A model generated the notes under the pieces. That model made no database searches and had not been told where the DNA came from. It was given only the letters and a program-made list of their open reading frames with translations. The position numbers were made by a program, and so were the translations under genes. Shown here in pieces: positions 8,935 through 17,340 of a DNA stretch of 64,000 bases. The stretch is from Paraburkholderia ferrariae NBRC 106233 (GTDB taxonomy: Bacteria > Pseudomonadota > Gammaproteobacteria > Burkholderiales > Burkholderiaceae): assembly GCF_000685035.1 (NCBI RefSeq), contig NZ_BAYB01000011.1, forward strand, positions 1 through 64,000, in the 5' to 3' direction. Numbering within the stretch: the first letter of the stretch is position 1; the number at the start of each line of letters is the position of its first letter.

Positions 8935-10512
8935 ATGCGTTTCCTGCGTTTCCTGAAGATCTTTTTTACGGTCATCCGCTTCGGTCTCGACGAAATGATG
9001 TTGAGCCGGATCAATGACCGGCGTGTACGGCTGCTGCTGCGCATCACCACGATCGGCCGCAAGTTCGAGCAGCCGCCCGGCGTGCGCCTGCGGCTCGCGC
9101 TGGAAAGTCTCGGCCCCATCTTCGTGAAGTTCGGGCAGGTGCTCTCCACGCGGCGCGACCTGCTGCCGGCCGATATCGCCAACGAACTCGCGCGCCTGCA
9201 GGACCAGGTGCCGCCGTTCGACTCGAACGTGGCGATCGGCATTATCGAAAAGTCGCTCGGCGCGCCGGTCGATACGCTCTTCGACGATTTCGAGCGCGTC
9301 CCGGTGGCGAGCGCCTCGATTGCGCAGGTGCACTTCGCGAAAGTGCGCTCCGGGCAGCACATGGGCAGGGCTGTCGCGGTGAAGGTGCTGCGGCCGAACA
9401 TGCGCCCCGTGATCGATTCCGACCTCGCGCTCCTGCGCGACATCGCCATCTGGGCCGAGCGCCTGTGGGCGGACGGCAAGCGCCTGAAGCCGCGCGAGGT
9501 GGTCGCCGAATTCGACAAATACCTGCACGACGAACTCGACCTCATGCGCGAGGCCGCCAACGGCAGCCAGTTGCGCCGCAATTTCGCGGGCCTCGATCTG
9601 CTGCTCGTGCCCGAGATGTTCTGGGAGTACAGCACGAGCAATGTGCTCACGATGGAGCGCATGGTGGGCGTGCCGATCAGCCAGGTGGACAAGCTGCGCA
9701 CGGCCGGCGTGGACATTCCGAAGCTCGCGCGCGAAGGCGTGGAGATCTTCTTCACGCAGGTTTTCCGCGACGGCTTCTTTCACGCCGACATGCACCCCGG
9801 CAACATCCAGGTGAGCCTCGATCCGGCGCATTTCGGGCGCTATATCGCGCTCGACTTCGGGATCGTCGGCGCGCTCTCGGACTTCGACAAGAACTACCTC
9901 GCGCAGAACTTCCTCGCCTTCTTCAAGCGCGACTATCACCGCGTGGCCACGCTGCACATCGAGTCGGGCTGGGTGCCGTCCAATACGCGCGTGGAAGAGC
10001 TGGAGAGTGCGATTCGCGCCGTTTGCGAGCCGTACTTCGACCGGGCGCTGAAGGACATCTCGCTCGGCCAGGTGCTGCTGCGCCTCTTCCAGACCTCGCG
10101 GCGCTTCAACGTCGAAATCCAGCCGCAGCTCGTGCTGCTGCAAAAGACCATGCTCAACGTCGAGGGCCTCGGGCGCTCGCTCGATCCGGAGCTCGATCTC
10201 TGGAAGACGGCCAAGCCGTACCTCGAACGCTGGATGGCCGAGCAGATCGGCCTGCGCGGCTGGTACGAGCGCTTCAGGATCGAAGCGCCGCAGTGGAGCA
10301 AGACGCTGCCGCAACTGCCGCGGCTCGTGCACCAGGCGCTGCTCCATCGCCAGGACCCCGTGCATGGGACCAGCGAGGAATGGATCCGTGCGATCCTGCT
10401 CGAACAGCGGCGTACGAACCGGCTTTTGCAGGGCCTGCTCGTGTTCGGCATTGCGGTGGGCGTGGGCATCGTGGTGGCGCGTGCCTGGATCGCGTTTGCC
10501 GCGGGCGGCTGA
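8935..10512 (+). CDS. ubiB: Ubiquinone biosynthesis regulatory protein kinase-like UbiB
   Basis: ABC1/ADCK-family atypical kinase-like ATPase needed for ubiquinone synthesis; 525 residues, the usual length. The family-defining KxGQ motif is in [16 protein letters not shown] near residue 64. Also visible are an A-rich nucleotide loop ([13 protein letters not shown]), a lysine in AVKVLRP, the [10 protein letters not shown] catalytic-like loop and ALDFG as the metal-binding DFG equivalent. The C-terminus has a hydrophobic helix ([20 protein letters not shown]) that anchors it to the inner membrane. It lies 4 bp after ubiJ. Confidence 0.97.
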   Translation: MRFLRFLKIFFTVIRFGLDEMMLSRINDRRVRLLLRITTIGRKFEQPPGVRLRLALESLGPIFVKFGQVLSTRRDLLPADIANELARLQDQVPPFDSNVAIGIIEKSLGAPVDTLFDDFERVPVASASIAQVHFAKVRSGQHMGRAVAVKVLRPNMRPVIDSDLALLRDIAIWAERLWADGKRLKPREVVAEFDKYLHDELDLMREAANGSQLRRNFAGLDLLLVPEMFWEYSTSNVLTMERMVGVPISQVDKLRTAGVDIPKLAREGVEIFFTQVFRDGFFHADMHPGNIQVSLDPAHFGRYIALDFGIVGALSDFDKNYLAQNFLAFFKRDYHRVATLHIESGWVPSNTRVEELESAIRAVCEPYFDRALKDISLGQVLLRLFQTSRRFNVEIQPQLVLLQKTMLNVEGLGRSLDPELDLWKTAKPYLERWMAEQIGLRGWYERFRIEAPQWSKTLPQLPRLVHQALLHRQDPVHGTSEEWIRAILLEQRRTNRLLQGLLVFGIAVGVGIVVARAWIAFAAGG

Positions 10513-10584
10513 GGCCGCGCGCAGACCACGCTCTGCGTGCGCGGGATGGACTGCAGCGCGGCACCATGGGACAGGAGACACAGC

Positions 10585-11232
10585 ATGAATGAACCGAATC
10601 GACCCCCGGCCCCGGCCGCCCCCGAATTCGCCACGCGCGACCCGGGGCAGGCTTCGTTCTGGGACGAACGTTTCGAGCGCGGCTTCACGCCGTGGGACCA
10701 GGCGGGCGTCCAGCCGCAGTTCGAGGCCTTCGCCGCCGCCCATCCCGCGGCCACGGTGCTGATTCCCGGCTGCGGCAATGCCTGGGAAGCGGGCTGGCTC
10801 GCCGGGCGCGGCCGCACGGTGCGCGCCATCGACTTTTCCCCCGCCGCGGTCGCGAGCGCCCGCGCGGCGCTCGGCCCGCACGCGGCGGCGGTGGAGGAGG
10901 CCGACTTCTACACGTATGCGCCGCCGTTCGCACCGGACTGGGTTTTCGAGCGTGCCTTCCTGTGCGCGCTGCCGCCCGCCCAGCGCGAGCGCTACGCGCG
11001 GCGCCTCGCGGCGCTGCTTGCGCCCGGCGCGCTGCTCGCCGGCTATTTTTTCGTCGGCGAGCCGCAGAAAGGGCCGCCGTTCCCGATCGTGCGCGCCGAG
11101 CTCGACGCGCTCCTCGCGCCGTACTTCACGCTGCTCGACGATCAGCCGGCCACGGGCTCGCTGCCGGTGTTCGAGGGGCGCGAGCGCTGGATGACCTGGT
11201 GCCGCAACGAAGCGGCCGCGCCCGCGCGCTGA
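10585..11232 (+). CDS. Thiopurine S-methyltransferase-family SAM methyltransferase
   Basis: A 215-residue class I methyltransferase of the TPMT family. Seen: FWDERFERGFTPWDQAG near the N-terminus (the TPMT substrate/SAM lid), the SAM motif VLIPGCGNAWEAGWLAGRG, an acidic AIDFSPAAV strand end, and a C-terminal WMTWCRN. Bacterial TPMT-like enzymes methylate tellurite, selenite or organic thiols, but the substrate here cannot be read. Start: an in-frame ATG lies at 10537, but the ATG at 10585 has GGAGA just upstream and gives the usual N-terminus. It follows ubiB by 72 bp in the same direction. Confidence 0.85.
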   Translation: MNEPNRPPAPAAPEFATRDPGQASFWDERFERGFTPWDQAGVQPQFEAFAAAHPAATVLIPGCGNAWEAGWLAGRGRTVRAIDFSPAAVASARAALGPHAAAVEEADFYTYAPPFAPDWVFERAFLCALPPAQRERYARRLAALLAPGALLAGYFFVGEPQKGPPFPIVRAELDALLAPYFTLLDDQPATGSLPVFEGRERWMTWCRNEAAAPAR

Positions 11233-11331
11233 GCGTCTCTTGATGCGGCCGCAGGCCGCCCCAAACTAAGGCGGCGTTGGCCGCGCTCCGACCTCGTCCG
11301 GCGATTGCCAGGGCGGGCGCCGGTTTGCGGC

Positions 11332-11337
11332 TATAAT
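11332..11337 (+). promoter_or_regulatory. Candidate sigma-70 -10 box for the fmdB-like/DUF502/aspS group
   Basis: A perfect TATAAT at 11332-11337, 46 bp before the fmdB-like ATG, in otherwise very GC-rich DNA. TTGCCA at 11305-11310 is a -35-like hexamer, but the 21-bp spacing is longer than usual. Transcription would start near 11344. Confidence 0.55.
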
Positions 11338-11383
11338 TCAAGGCTTTGCAAGCAATTATCAGATTTTCATCAGGATAGAGATC

Positions 11384-11734
11384 ATGCCGATCTACGCTTA
11401 TCGCTGCGAATCGTGCGGTTTCGCGAAAGACGCGTTGCAGAAGATCAGCGATGCGCCCCTCACGCAGTGCCCGAACTGCGGGGCGGATACGTTCCGCAAG
11501 CAGGTCACCGCGGCCGGCTTCCAGCTGAAGGGTTCGGGCTGGTACGTCACGGACTTCCGCGGCGGCAATAATGGCGCGGGCGCCGCGGCCGCAGCGGCAC
11601 CCGGCGCGAAGGAGTCGGGCGAAGCGGCTTCGTCGCCGGAAAGCAGCAAGCCGGCGGCCGAGAGCGCGGCGGCGCCGGCCGCTTCGAGCGCCCCGGCAGG
11701 CCCGGGCTCGACCCCGAGCCCGGGCGCCACCTGA
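11384..11734 (+). CDS. FmdB-family zinc-ribbon protein
   Basis: A 116-residue protein whose first ~40 residues form a zinc ribbon of the FmdB/CxxC_CXXC_SSSS type: Cys8-x2-Cys11 and Cys29-x2-Cys32 (MPIYAYRCESCGF and QCPNCGADTF). The remaining ~70 residues are low-complexity Ala/Ser/Pro/Gly, probably disordered. FmdB was named as a putative regulator of formamidase/acetamidase genes in Methylophilus, but most homologues have no demonstrated role. Start ATG follows AGGATAGAGATC. It leads a same-strand group with DUF502 and aspS. Confidence 0.88.
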   Translation: MPIYAYRCESCGFAKDALQKISDAPLTQCPNCGADTFRKQVTAAGFQLKGSGWYVTDFRGGNNGAGAAAAAAPGAKESGEAASSPESSKPAAESAAAPAASSAPAGPGSTPSPGAT

Positions 11735-11812
11735 GACCCGCGGTCCGGCTTGACCCGCCGGATCGCAAGCATGCCGCGCGCCACCCGGCGCGGCACCAAC
11801 GGCGGTGTGTAC

Positions 11813-12442
11813 ATGACGATGAAGAAAGCGACGCTCAAGACGATATTCCTGACCGGCTTGCTGGTGCTGGTGCCGCTCGCCATCACGCTGTGGGTGCTGA
11901 ACCTCATCATCGGCACGATGGATCAGACCCTGCTGCTGCTGCCGCAGGCGTGGCAGCCGAAGCAGCGGCTGCCGGGGCTCGGCGCCGTGCTGACGCTGGC
12001 GTTCATTTTTGTCGTGGGGCTCTTCACGCAGAACTTCGTCGGCCAGAAGCTCGTGTCGTGGTGGAACGCGCTGGTGCGGCGCATTCCGCTCGTGGGCCCG
12101 CTGTACAGTAGCGTGCAGCAGGTTTCCGATACACTGCTTTCGAGCAACGGCAATGCGTTCCGCAAGGCACTCCTGATCGAATATCCGCGCAAGGGTTCGT
12201 GGACGATTGCATTCCTCACCGGCATTCCGGGTGGCGACGTGGTGAACCACCTCCAGGAAGAGCATGTGAGCGTCTATGTGCCCACCACGCCGAATCCCAC
12301 CTCGGGCTTCTTCCTGATGGTGCCGAAAAGCGAGGTGATCGAGCTCGACATGAGCGTCGACGCCGCGCTCAAGTATATTGTTTCGATGGGCGTCGTCGCC
12401 CCGGCTGCGCCCGCGCGCCGCTCCATCGATCCTCCGATGTAA
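11813..12442 (+). CDS. DUF502 integral membrane protein
   Basis: A 209-residue membrane protein of the DUF502 family. Two hydrophobic segments are near the N-terminus: TIFLTGLLVLVPLAITLWVL (about residues 9-28) and LGAVLTLAFIFVVGLF (about 56-71). A conserved soluble part follows, with RRIPLVGPLYSSVQQV and FLTGIPGGDVV, and ends with the family motif VPTTPNPTSGFFLMVPKSEV. The function is unknown; plant and bacterial homologues have been linked to membrane trafficking or phosphate traits without a mechanism. An upstream in-frame start at 11750 would add an arginine-rich, unlikely N-terminus; the ATG at 11813 (or 11819) suits the hydrophobic start. It lies 72 bp before aspS. Confidence 0.87.
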   Translation: MTMKKATLKTIFLTGLLVLVPLAITLWVLNLIIGTMDQTLLLLPQAWQPKQRLPGLGAVLTLAFIFVVGLFTQNFVGQKLVSWWNALVRRIPLVGPLYSSVQQVSDTLLSSNGNAFRKALLIEYPRKGSWTIAFLTGIPGGDVVNHLQEEHVSVYVPTTPNPTSGFFLMVPKSEVIELDMSVDAALKYIVSMGVVAPAAPARRSIDPPM

Positions 12443-12514
12443 TGCCGGCTGCCGCGCCGGGTTGTTCTCGCGCGGCCCGCCCGTTCAATTCATGCATAAC
12501 GAAAGACGAACATC

Positions 12515-14320
12515 ATGTCGATGAGATCTGAATACTGCGGTCTGGTGACCGAACAGCTGCTGGGCCAAACTGTTTCGCTGTGCGGATGGGTGCATCGCCG
12601 CCGCGACCACGGCGGCGTCATCTTCATCGACCTGCGCGATCGCGAAGGCCTGGTTCAGGTCGTCTGCGACCCGGATCGCGCCGACATGTTCAAGACTGCC
12701 GAAGGCGTGCGCAACGAGTTCTGCGTGCAGATCAAGGGTGTGGTGCGCAACCGTCCGGAAGGCACGGTCAACACCAACCTCACGAGCGGCAAGATCGAAG
12801 TGCTGTGCCACGAGCTGACCGTGCTCAACGCATCGGTCACGCCGCCATTCCAGCTCGACGACGACAACCTCTCGGAAACCACGCGTCTCACGCACCGCGT
12901 GCTCGACCTGCGCCGTCCGCAGATGCAGCACAACCTGCGCCTGCGCTACCGCGTGGCGATGGCCGTGCGCAAGTATCTGGACGCGCTCGGCTTCATCGAC
13001 ATCGAAACGCCGATGCTCACGAAGAGCACGCCGGAAGGCGCGCGCGACTACCTCGTGCCGTCGCGCGTGAACGCGGGCCAGTTCTTCGCGCTGCCGCAGT
13101 CGCCGCAGCTCTTCAAGCAGCTTCTGATGGTGGCGAACTTCGATCGCTACTACCAGATCGTCAAGTGCTTCCGCGACGAAGACCTGCGCGCCGACCGTCA
13201 GCCCGAATTCACGCAGATCGACTGCGAAACGTCGTTCCTCGGCGAGCAGGAGATCCGCGACCTGTTCGAAGACATGGCGCGTCACGTGTTCAAGGAAACC
13301 ATCGGCGTCGAGCTCGATGCGAAGTTCCCGGTGATGCAGTACTCGGAAGCCATGAGCCGCTTCGGTTCGGACAAGCCGGACCTGCGCGTGAAGCTCGAAT
13401 TCACCGAACTCACCGACGCCATGAAGGACGTCGAGTTCAAGGTGTTCAGCTCGCCCGCCAACACCAAGGACGGCCGCGTGGCGGCGCTGCGCGTGCCGAA
13501 GGGCGGCGAGCTTTCGCGCGGCGACATCGACGGCTACACGGAATTCGTGCGCATCTACGGCGCGAAGGGCCTCGCCTGGATCAAGGTCAACGAGCGCGCG
13601 AAGGGCCGTGACGGCCTGCAAAGCCCGATCGTCAAGAACCTGCACGATGCCTCGATCGCCGCGATCCTCGAGCGCACGGGCGCCCAGGACGGCGACATCA
13701 TTTTCTTCGCGGCCGACCGCGCGAAGGTGGTGAACGACAGCCTCGGCGCGCTGCGCCTGAAGATCGGCCATTCGGAGTTCGGCAAGTCCAACGGTCTCGT
13801 GGAAGCCGGCTGGAAGCCGCTGTGGGTCATCGACTTCCCGATGTTCGAGTACGACGAGGAAGAGAACCGCTACGTGGCGGCGCACCACCCGTTCACGAGC
13901 CCGAAGGACGAGCACCTCGAATACCTCGAGACCGACCCGGGCCGCTGCCTCGCGAAGGCCTATGACATGGTGCTGAACGGCTGGGAAATCGGCGGCGGTT
14001 CGGTTCGTATCTATCAGGAAGACGTGCAGAGCAAGGTGTTCCGCGCCCTCAAGATCGGTCCGGAAGAGGCGCGCGCGAAGTTCGGCTTCCTGCTCGACGC
14101 GCTGCAGTACGGCGCGCCGCCGCACGGCGGTATCGCGTTCGGCCTCGACCGCATCGTCACGATGATGGCCGGCGCCGACTCGATCCGCGACGTGATCGCG
14201 TTCCCGAAGACGCAGCGCGCCCAGTGTCTGCTCACGCAGGCGCCGAGCCCGGTGGACGAGCGTCAGCTGCGCGAGCTGCACATCCGTCTGCGCCAGCCGG
14301 AGCAGAAGGCGGCGCAGTAA
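12515..14320 (+). CDS. aspS: Aspartyl-tRNA synthetase, probably the non-discriminating (Asp/Asn) type
   Basis: Class IIb aminoacyl-tRNA synthetase that charges tRNA-Asp in the cytoplasm; 601 residues. An OB-fold anticodon-binding domain (about 1-110) begins [15 protein letters not shown]. Catalytic motif 1 is around [19 protein letters not shown], motif 2 is [19 protein letters not shown] and motif 3 is [20 protein letters not shown] insertion domain lies in between. His32 in the OB fold sits where Pseudomonas aeruginosa AspRS has His31, a residue reported to mark enzymes that also charge tRNA-Asn; this suggests that Asn-tRNA may be made through GatCAB, though no gat gene is in the window. 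A strong terminator follows 67 bp after the stop. Confidence 0.97.
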   Translation: MSMRSEYCGLVTEQLLGQTVSLCGWVHRRRDHGGVIFIDLRDREGLVQVVCDPDRADMFKTAEGVRNEFCVQIKGVVRNRPEGTVNTNLTSGKIEVLCHELTVLNASVTPPFQLDDDNLSETTRLTHRVLDLRRPQMQHNLRLRYRVAMAVRKYLDALGFIDIETPMLTKSTPEGARDYLVPSRVNAGQFFALPQSPQLFKQLLMVANFDRYYQIVKCFRDEDLRADRQPEFTQIDCETSFLGEQEIRDLFEDMARHVFKETIGVELDAKFPVMQYSEAMSRFGSDKPDLRVKLEFTELTDAMKDVEFKVFSSPANTKDGRVAALRVPKGGELSRGDIDGYTEFVRIYGAKGLAWIKVNERAKGRDGLQSPIVKNLHDASIAAILERTGAQDGDIIFFAADRAKVVNDSLGALRLKIGHSEFGKSNGLVEAGWKPLWVIDFPMFEYDEEENRYVAAHHPFTSPKDEHLEYLETDPGRCLAKAYDMVLNGWEIGGGSVRIYQEDVQSKVFRALKIGPEEARAKFGFLLDALQYGAPPHGGIAFGLDRIVTMMAGADSIRDVIAFPKTQRAQCLLTQAPSPVDERQLRELHIRLRQPEQKAAQ

Positions 14321-14387
14321 GGGCGCGCAGTAAGGTCCGCGGTTCGGTCGCCCGGTTCGATCGACCCGGCAAGCCACGCAACGCAAG

Positions 14388-14418
14388 AAAGGCGCATCAC
14401 GCGCCTTTTTTGTTTTTT
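14388..14418 (+). terminator. Intrinsic terminator after aspS
   Basis: Perfect 8-bp stem AAAGGCGC / GCGCCTTT with an ATCAC loop at 14388-14408, running into two T tracts (TTTTTT and TTTTTT separated by one G). It closes the aspS transcript; nudB begins 75 bp later and therefore probably has its own promoter or relies on readthrough. Confidence 0.9.
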
Positions 14419-14493
14419 GCGTTACATTTCCCTGAGCGGTTCCGCGTGCCGCACCGCACGTGCCGCACGAGAGTCCACCCACGCTCCGTCACC

Positions 14494-14970
14494 ATGCAGA
14501 AGCCGCCGAAGATTCCCGAATCCGTTCTTGTCGTCATCCATACGCCGCAGCTCGACGTGCTGATCATCGAACGCGCCGACCGCCCCGGTTTCTGGCAGTC
14601 CGTTACCGGTTCGAAAGACCGTCTGGACGAGCTGTTCGCCGAAACGGCGGTGCGCGAAGTGGGCGAGGAAACCGGCATCGCGGTGGGGCCGGGCGGCGTG
14701 AGCGAGGCGGCGCTGCTCGACTGGCACCATCAGATCGAGTACGAAATCTACCCGGTCTGGCGCCACCGCTACGCGCCTGGCGTCACGCGCAACACCGAAC
14801 ACTGGTTCAGCCTCGAAGTGCCGCCCGGTACGCCGGTCACGCTCTCGCCGCGCGAGCATCTCGCGTATCGGTGGCTGCCGTATCAGGAGGCGGCGGCGTG
14901 CTGCTTCTCGTCGTCCAACCGCGAAGCGATCCTGCAACTGCCCGAGCGCCTGCGCGGAGCGCGCGCGTGA
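14494..14970 (+). CDS. nudB: Dihydroneopterin triphosphate diphosphatase (Nudix hydrolase)
   Basis: Removes pyrophosphate from 7,8-dihydroneopterin triphosphate, an early step of folate synthesis. 158 residues from the ATG at 14494 (MQKPPKIPESVLVVIHTP). The Nudix box is GSKDRLDELFAETAVRE followed by VGEETGI; it has one more residue between the first Gly and the RE pair than the textbook spacing. The C-terminal half has the RNTEHWFSLEVP segment typical of NudB. An upstream in-frame start would add an unlikely arginine-rich stretch. Its TGA overlaps the GTG of clsB (GTGA), so the two are translationally coupled. Confidence 0.9.
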   Translation: MQKPPKIPESVLVVIHTPQLDVLIIERADRPGFWQSVTGSKDRLDELFAETAVREVGEETGIAVGPGGVSEAALLDWHHQIEYEIYPVWRHRYAPGVTRNTEHWFSLEVPPGTPVTLSPREHLAYRWLPYQEAAACCFSSSNREAILQLPERLRGARA

Positions 14971-16421
14971 CGGAGCGGCCGGACGCGCCGGACACGGCCG
15001 ATACCACGGGTATCGCGGGCGCCGCGGGCACCACGGATGCGGCGGACATCGATCCGCGCCGCGCCGTCCGTTTGCGCGACCTGCTGCTGGGGCGGCGCTA
15101 CCGGTCGCGCTACCGCTTCACGAGCGGCAACGAGGTGCGCCTTTTCGGCTCGGGCGCGGCGCTCTTCGGCGCGATGATCGAGCGCATCGACGCGGCCACG
15201 AGCGACGTCGCGCTCGAAACCTACATCTTCTGCGACGACGACATCGGCCGTGCCGTGTCCGAAGCGCTCGTGCGCGCCGTCGCGCGCGGCGTGCGCGTAC
15301 GCGTGATCACCGACGGCATCGGCAGTCCGCACATCGCGCTCTTCGACGTCTGGCGCGCGCAGGGCGTCGAACATCGTGTCTATAACCCGCACATCTTCGG
15401 CCGCTTCGGCTTTTCGCGCACGCACCGCAAGCTCGCCGTGATCGACGACCACTATGCGTACTGCGGCGGCATCAACGTGATCGACGACCTGGAGCAGGAC
15501 GGCCGCAAGCTGCCGTTCCCGCGCTGGGACTTTGCCGTGGAGCTGGCCGGCCCCGTGGTGGTGGACGTGCGCGAGGCGATCCAGCTTCAGTGGCACCGCA
15601 TCCGCCTCGGCCACCGGCCGCCGCTCGCGCACGCTTCGGCCGTGCCGCGCTTTCTCGGCGTGCCAGCGAGCGCCGGCTTCATGGCGCCGCATCCGACGGG
15701 CCATGGCACCGGCCGCCCCGTGCAGGCCATCGACGAAGCGCTGCGCGAACTCGCGCCCATCGTGCCGCCGGGGCGCGCCGCGCGCATCATCGAGCGCCTG
15801 CGCGCGCGGCTGCGCGCCAGCGTGCGCGACCCGCGCACCGCCCGCGTGCCTTGCGTGGCCTTCGTCGCGCGCGACAACGTCGTGAATCGCCGCGCGATCG
15901 AGAAGGCTTACCTCGACGCCATCGGCGAAGCCCGCGAGGAGGTGCTGCTCGCCAATCCGTATTTCATGCCGGGACGGCGGCTGCGCCGCGCGCTCGTGGA
16001 GGCCGCGGGGCGCGGCATTTCGGTGCGGCTATTGATCGGACGAAAGGAGTTCAAGGTTCTCGACTACGGCGTGCCCTTCCTCTACCACGCGCTGCTTTCC
16101 GCCGGCGTGCAGATTGCCGAATACGAGAAAACCATGCTGCACGGCAAGGTGGCGGTGGTGGATTCGCGCTGGGGCACGGTCGGCTCCTCGAACCTCGATG
16201 CGCTGAGCCTCGTGCTCAACAACGAGGCGAACGTGCTGATGGTGCGGCATCCGCAGATTCTCGCGCTGCGCGAGGCCATCCTGAGCGCGTTTGGCGACGC
16301 CACCCAGATCGACCGTGCGCGCTATGAGGCACGCCCGGTGCTGGAGCGGGTGCTGAGCTGGATGGCCTATGCGGGCTACCGCGCGGTCATGAAGCTTCTC
16401 ACCGTGGGCGGCTACGATTAG
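14967..16421 (+). CDS. clsB: Cardiolipin synthase B (phospholipase D family)
   Basis: Makes cardiolipin or related anionic phospholipids at the inner membrane by phosphatidyl transfer. 484 residues from the GTG at 14967, which overlaps the nudB stop by 4 bp. Both HKD motifs are intact: THRKLAVIDD followed by GGINV (about residue 152), and MLHGKVAVVDSRWGTVGSSN (about residue 391). There are no N-terminal membrane helices, which separates ClsB from ClsA. The first ~30 residues are an Asp/Thr/Ala-rich extension (DTADTTGIAGAAGTTDAADI) that looks disordered. The frame is open far upstream through the nudB gene, but that is overlap in another frame. Confidence 0.92.
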   Translation: MTERPDAPDTADTTGIAGAAGTTDAADIDPRRAVRLRDLLLGRRYRSRYRFTSGNEVRLFGSGAALFGAMIERIDAATSDVALETYIFCDDDIGRAVSEALVRAVARGVRVRVITDGIGSPHIALFDVWRAQGVEHRVYNPHIFGRFGFSRTHRKLAVIDDHYAYCGGINVIDDLEQDGRKLPFPRWDFAVELAGPVVVDVREAIQLQWHRIRLGHRPPLAHASAVPRFLGVPASAGFMAPHPTGHGTGRPVQAIDEALRELAPIVPPGRAARIIERLRARLRASVRDPRTARVPCVAFVARDNVVNRRAIEKAYLDAIGEAREEVLLANPYFMPGRRLRRALVEAAGRGISVRLLIGRKEFKVLDYGVPFLYHALLSAGVQIAEYEKTMLHGKVAVVDSRWGTVGSSNLDALSLVLNNEANVLMVRHPQILALREAILSAFGDATQIDRARYEARPVLERVLSWMAYAGYRAVMKLLTVGGYD

Positions 16422-16545
16422 GCTTTCCGGCGTTTCCCGCAACGTGCTGGGCCGCCCGGCGCCTGCCACACGAGTATTCGAGGGAGCAATCGAGGAAAAA
16501 TCCTGAGGAAAAGCCCGCTTGTGCGCGTGGCCCATTGCCCCAGAA

Positions 16546-16575
16546 TTAGAGAACCGGTTAGAAATCGGTTTCTAA
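16546..16575 (+). promoter_or_regulatory. Operator-like palindromes upstream of the TetR gene
   Basis: TTAGAAATCGGTTTCTAA at 16558-16575 has perfect 7-bp arms around a 4-bp centre. It overlaps a second perfect palindrome AACCGGTT (16552-16559), and a third half-site TTAGAGA lies at 16546-16552, spaced 12 bp from the next. The cluster is AT-rich against its surroundings and about 100 bp upstream of the TetR start. Candidate promoters overlap it (TTGCCC 16535-16540 with TAGAAA 16559-16564, spacing 18) or follow it (TTGTTT 16584-16589 with AACAAT 16607-16612, spacing 17). Most likely an autoregulatory TetR site. Confidence 0.65.
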
Positions 16576-16673
16576 TAAAGTCCTTGTTTCGCGGACGGCT
16601 GTCCTCAACAATAGTACGGCCGTTCGATTTCATTTCGGCCCCCGACGGGCTACATCGTTACGGTAAAAAAGCT

Positions 16674-17273
16674 ATGCGAAAAGGCGAACAGACACGAGCC
16701 GCGATTCTGGATGCAGCACTCGACCTTGCCGGTCGCGACGGACTGGAAGGTCTGACGATCGGCCTGCTCGCGGAGCGCATGCAGATGAGCAAGAGCGGGG
16801 TCTTCGCGCATTTCGGGTCGCGCGAGGACCTGCAGGCCGAGGTGGTGAGCGAGTATCACCGCCGATTCGAGGAAGAAGTCTTCTTTCCGAGCTTGCGCGA
16901 ACCGCGTGGTTTGCCTCGTCTGCGTGCGATGCTTTCGAGGTGGTTCGAAAAGCGGATTCACGAAGTCATGACCGGCTGCATCTACATCAGCGGCGCGGTC
17001 GAGTACGACGATCGTGCCGACAGCCAGGTGCGCGAGCGGCTGGTGGCGAGTGTCACGATGTGGCGTGCAGCGCTGTTGCGCGCGATTTCGCAGGCGATCG
17101 ACGAAGGGCATCTGCGCCGGGACACCGATCCCCAGCTGATGCTGTTCGAACTCTATAGCGTAACGCTCGGTCTGCATCATGACGGCCGCTTCCTGCATCT
17201 GCCGGACGCCGTCGATCATGCGTGGGCCGCGCTCGAAAAACTGATTGTTTCGTATCAGAGCGAAAGCCGCTAG
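16674..17273 (+). CDS. TetR/AcrR family regulator, probably of fatty-acid degradation
   Basis: A 199-residue one-domain repressor. The N-terminal helix-turn-helix spans about residues 5-55 (TRAAILDAALDLAGRDG, then IGLLAERMQMSKSGVFAHFG). The C-terminal ligand-binding domain ends LEKLIVSYQSESR. The start ATG at 16674 gives MRKGEQTR; an upstream in-frame ATG at 16521 would add 51 residues reading through the operator. The gene lies 67 bp before an acyl-CoA dehydrogenase gene in the same direction, so it probably senses acyl-CoA or a fatty acid and represses its own operon, by analogy with Bacillus FadR and Pseudomonas PsrA. The ligand is inference. Confidence 0.88.
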   Translation: MRKGEQTRAAILDAALDLAGRDGLEGLTIGLLAERMQMSKSGVFAHFGSREDLQAEVVSEYHRRFEEEVFFPSLREPRGLPRLRAMLSRWFEKRIHEVMTGCIYISGAVEYDDRADSQVRERLVASVTMWRAALLRAISQAIDEGHLRRDTDPQLMLFELYSVTLGLHHDGRFLHLPDAVDHAWAALEKLIVSYQSESR

Positions 17274-17340
17274 CGGCTGACGGCGCGCGGTGCGCCGCGG
17301 CGTCAGCAGGGCGGCGACGCTCAAATTTGGGAGAGTAGAC

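Noticed and set aside
16421..16674. A possible mobile-element boundary at the AT-rich patch before the TetR gene
   Set aside because: There are no terminal repeats, target duplications, integrase or transposase. The AT-rich patch is explained by operator and promoter.
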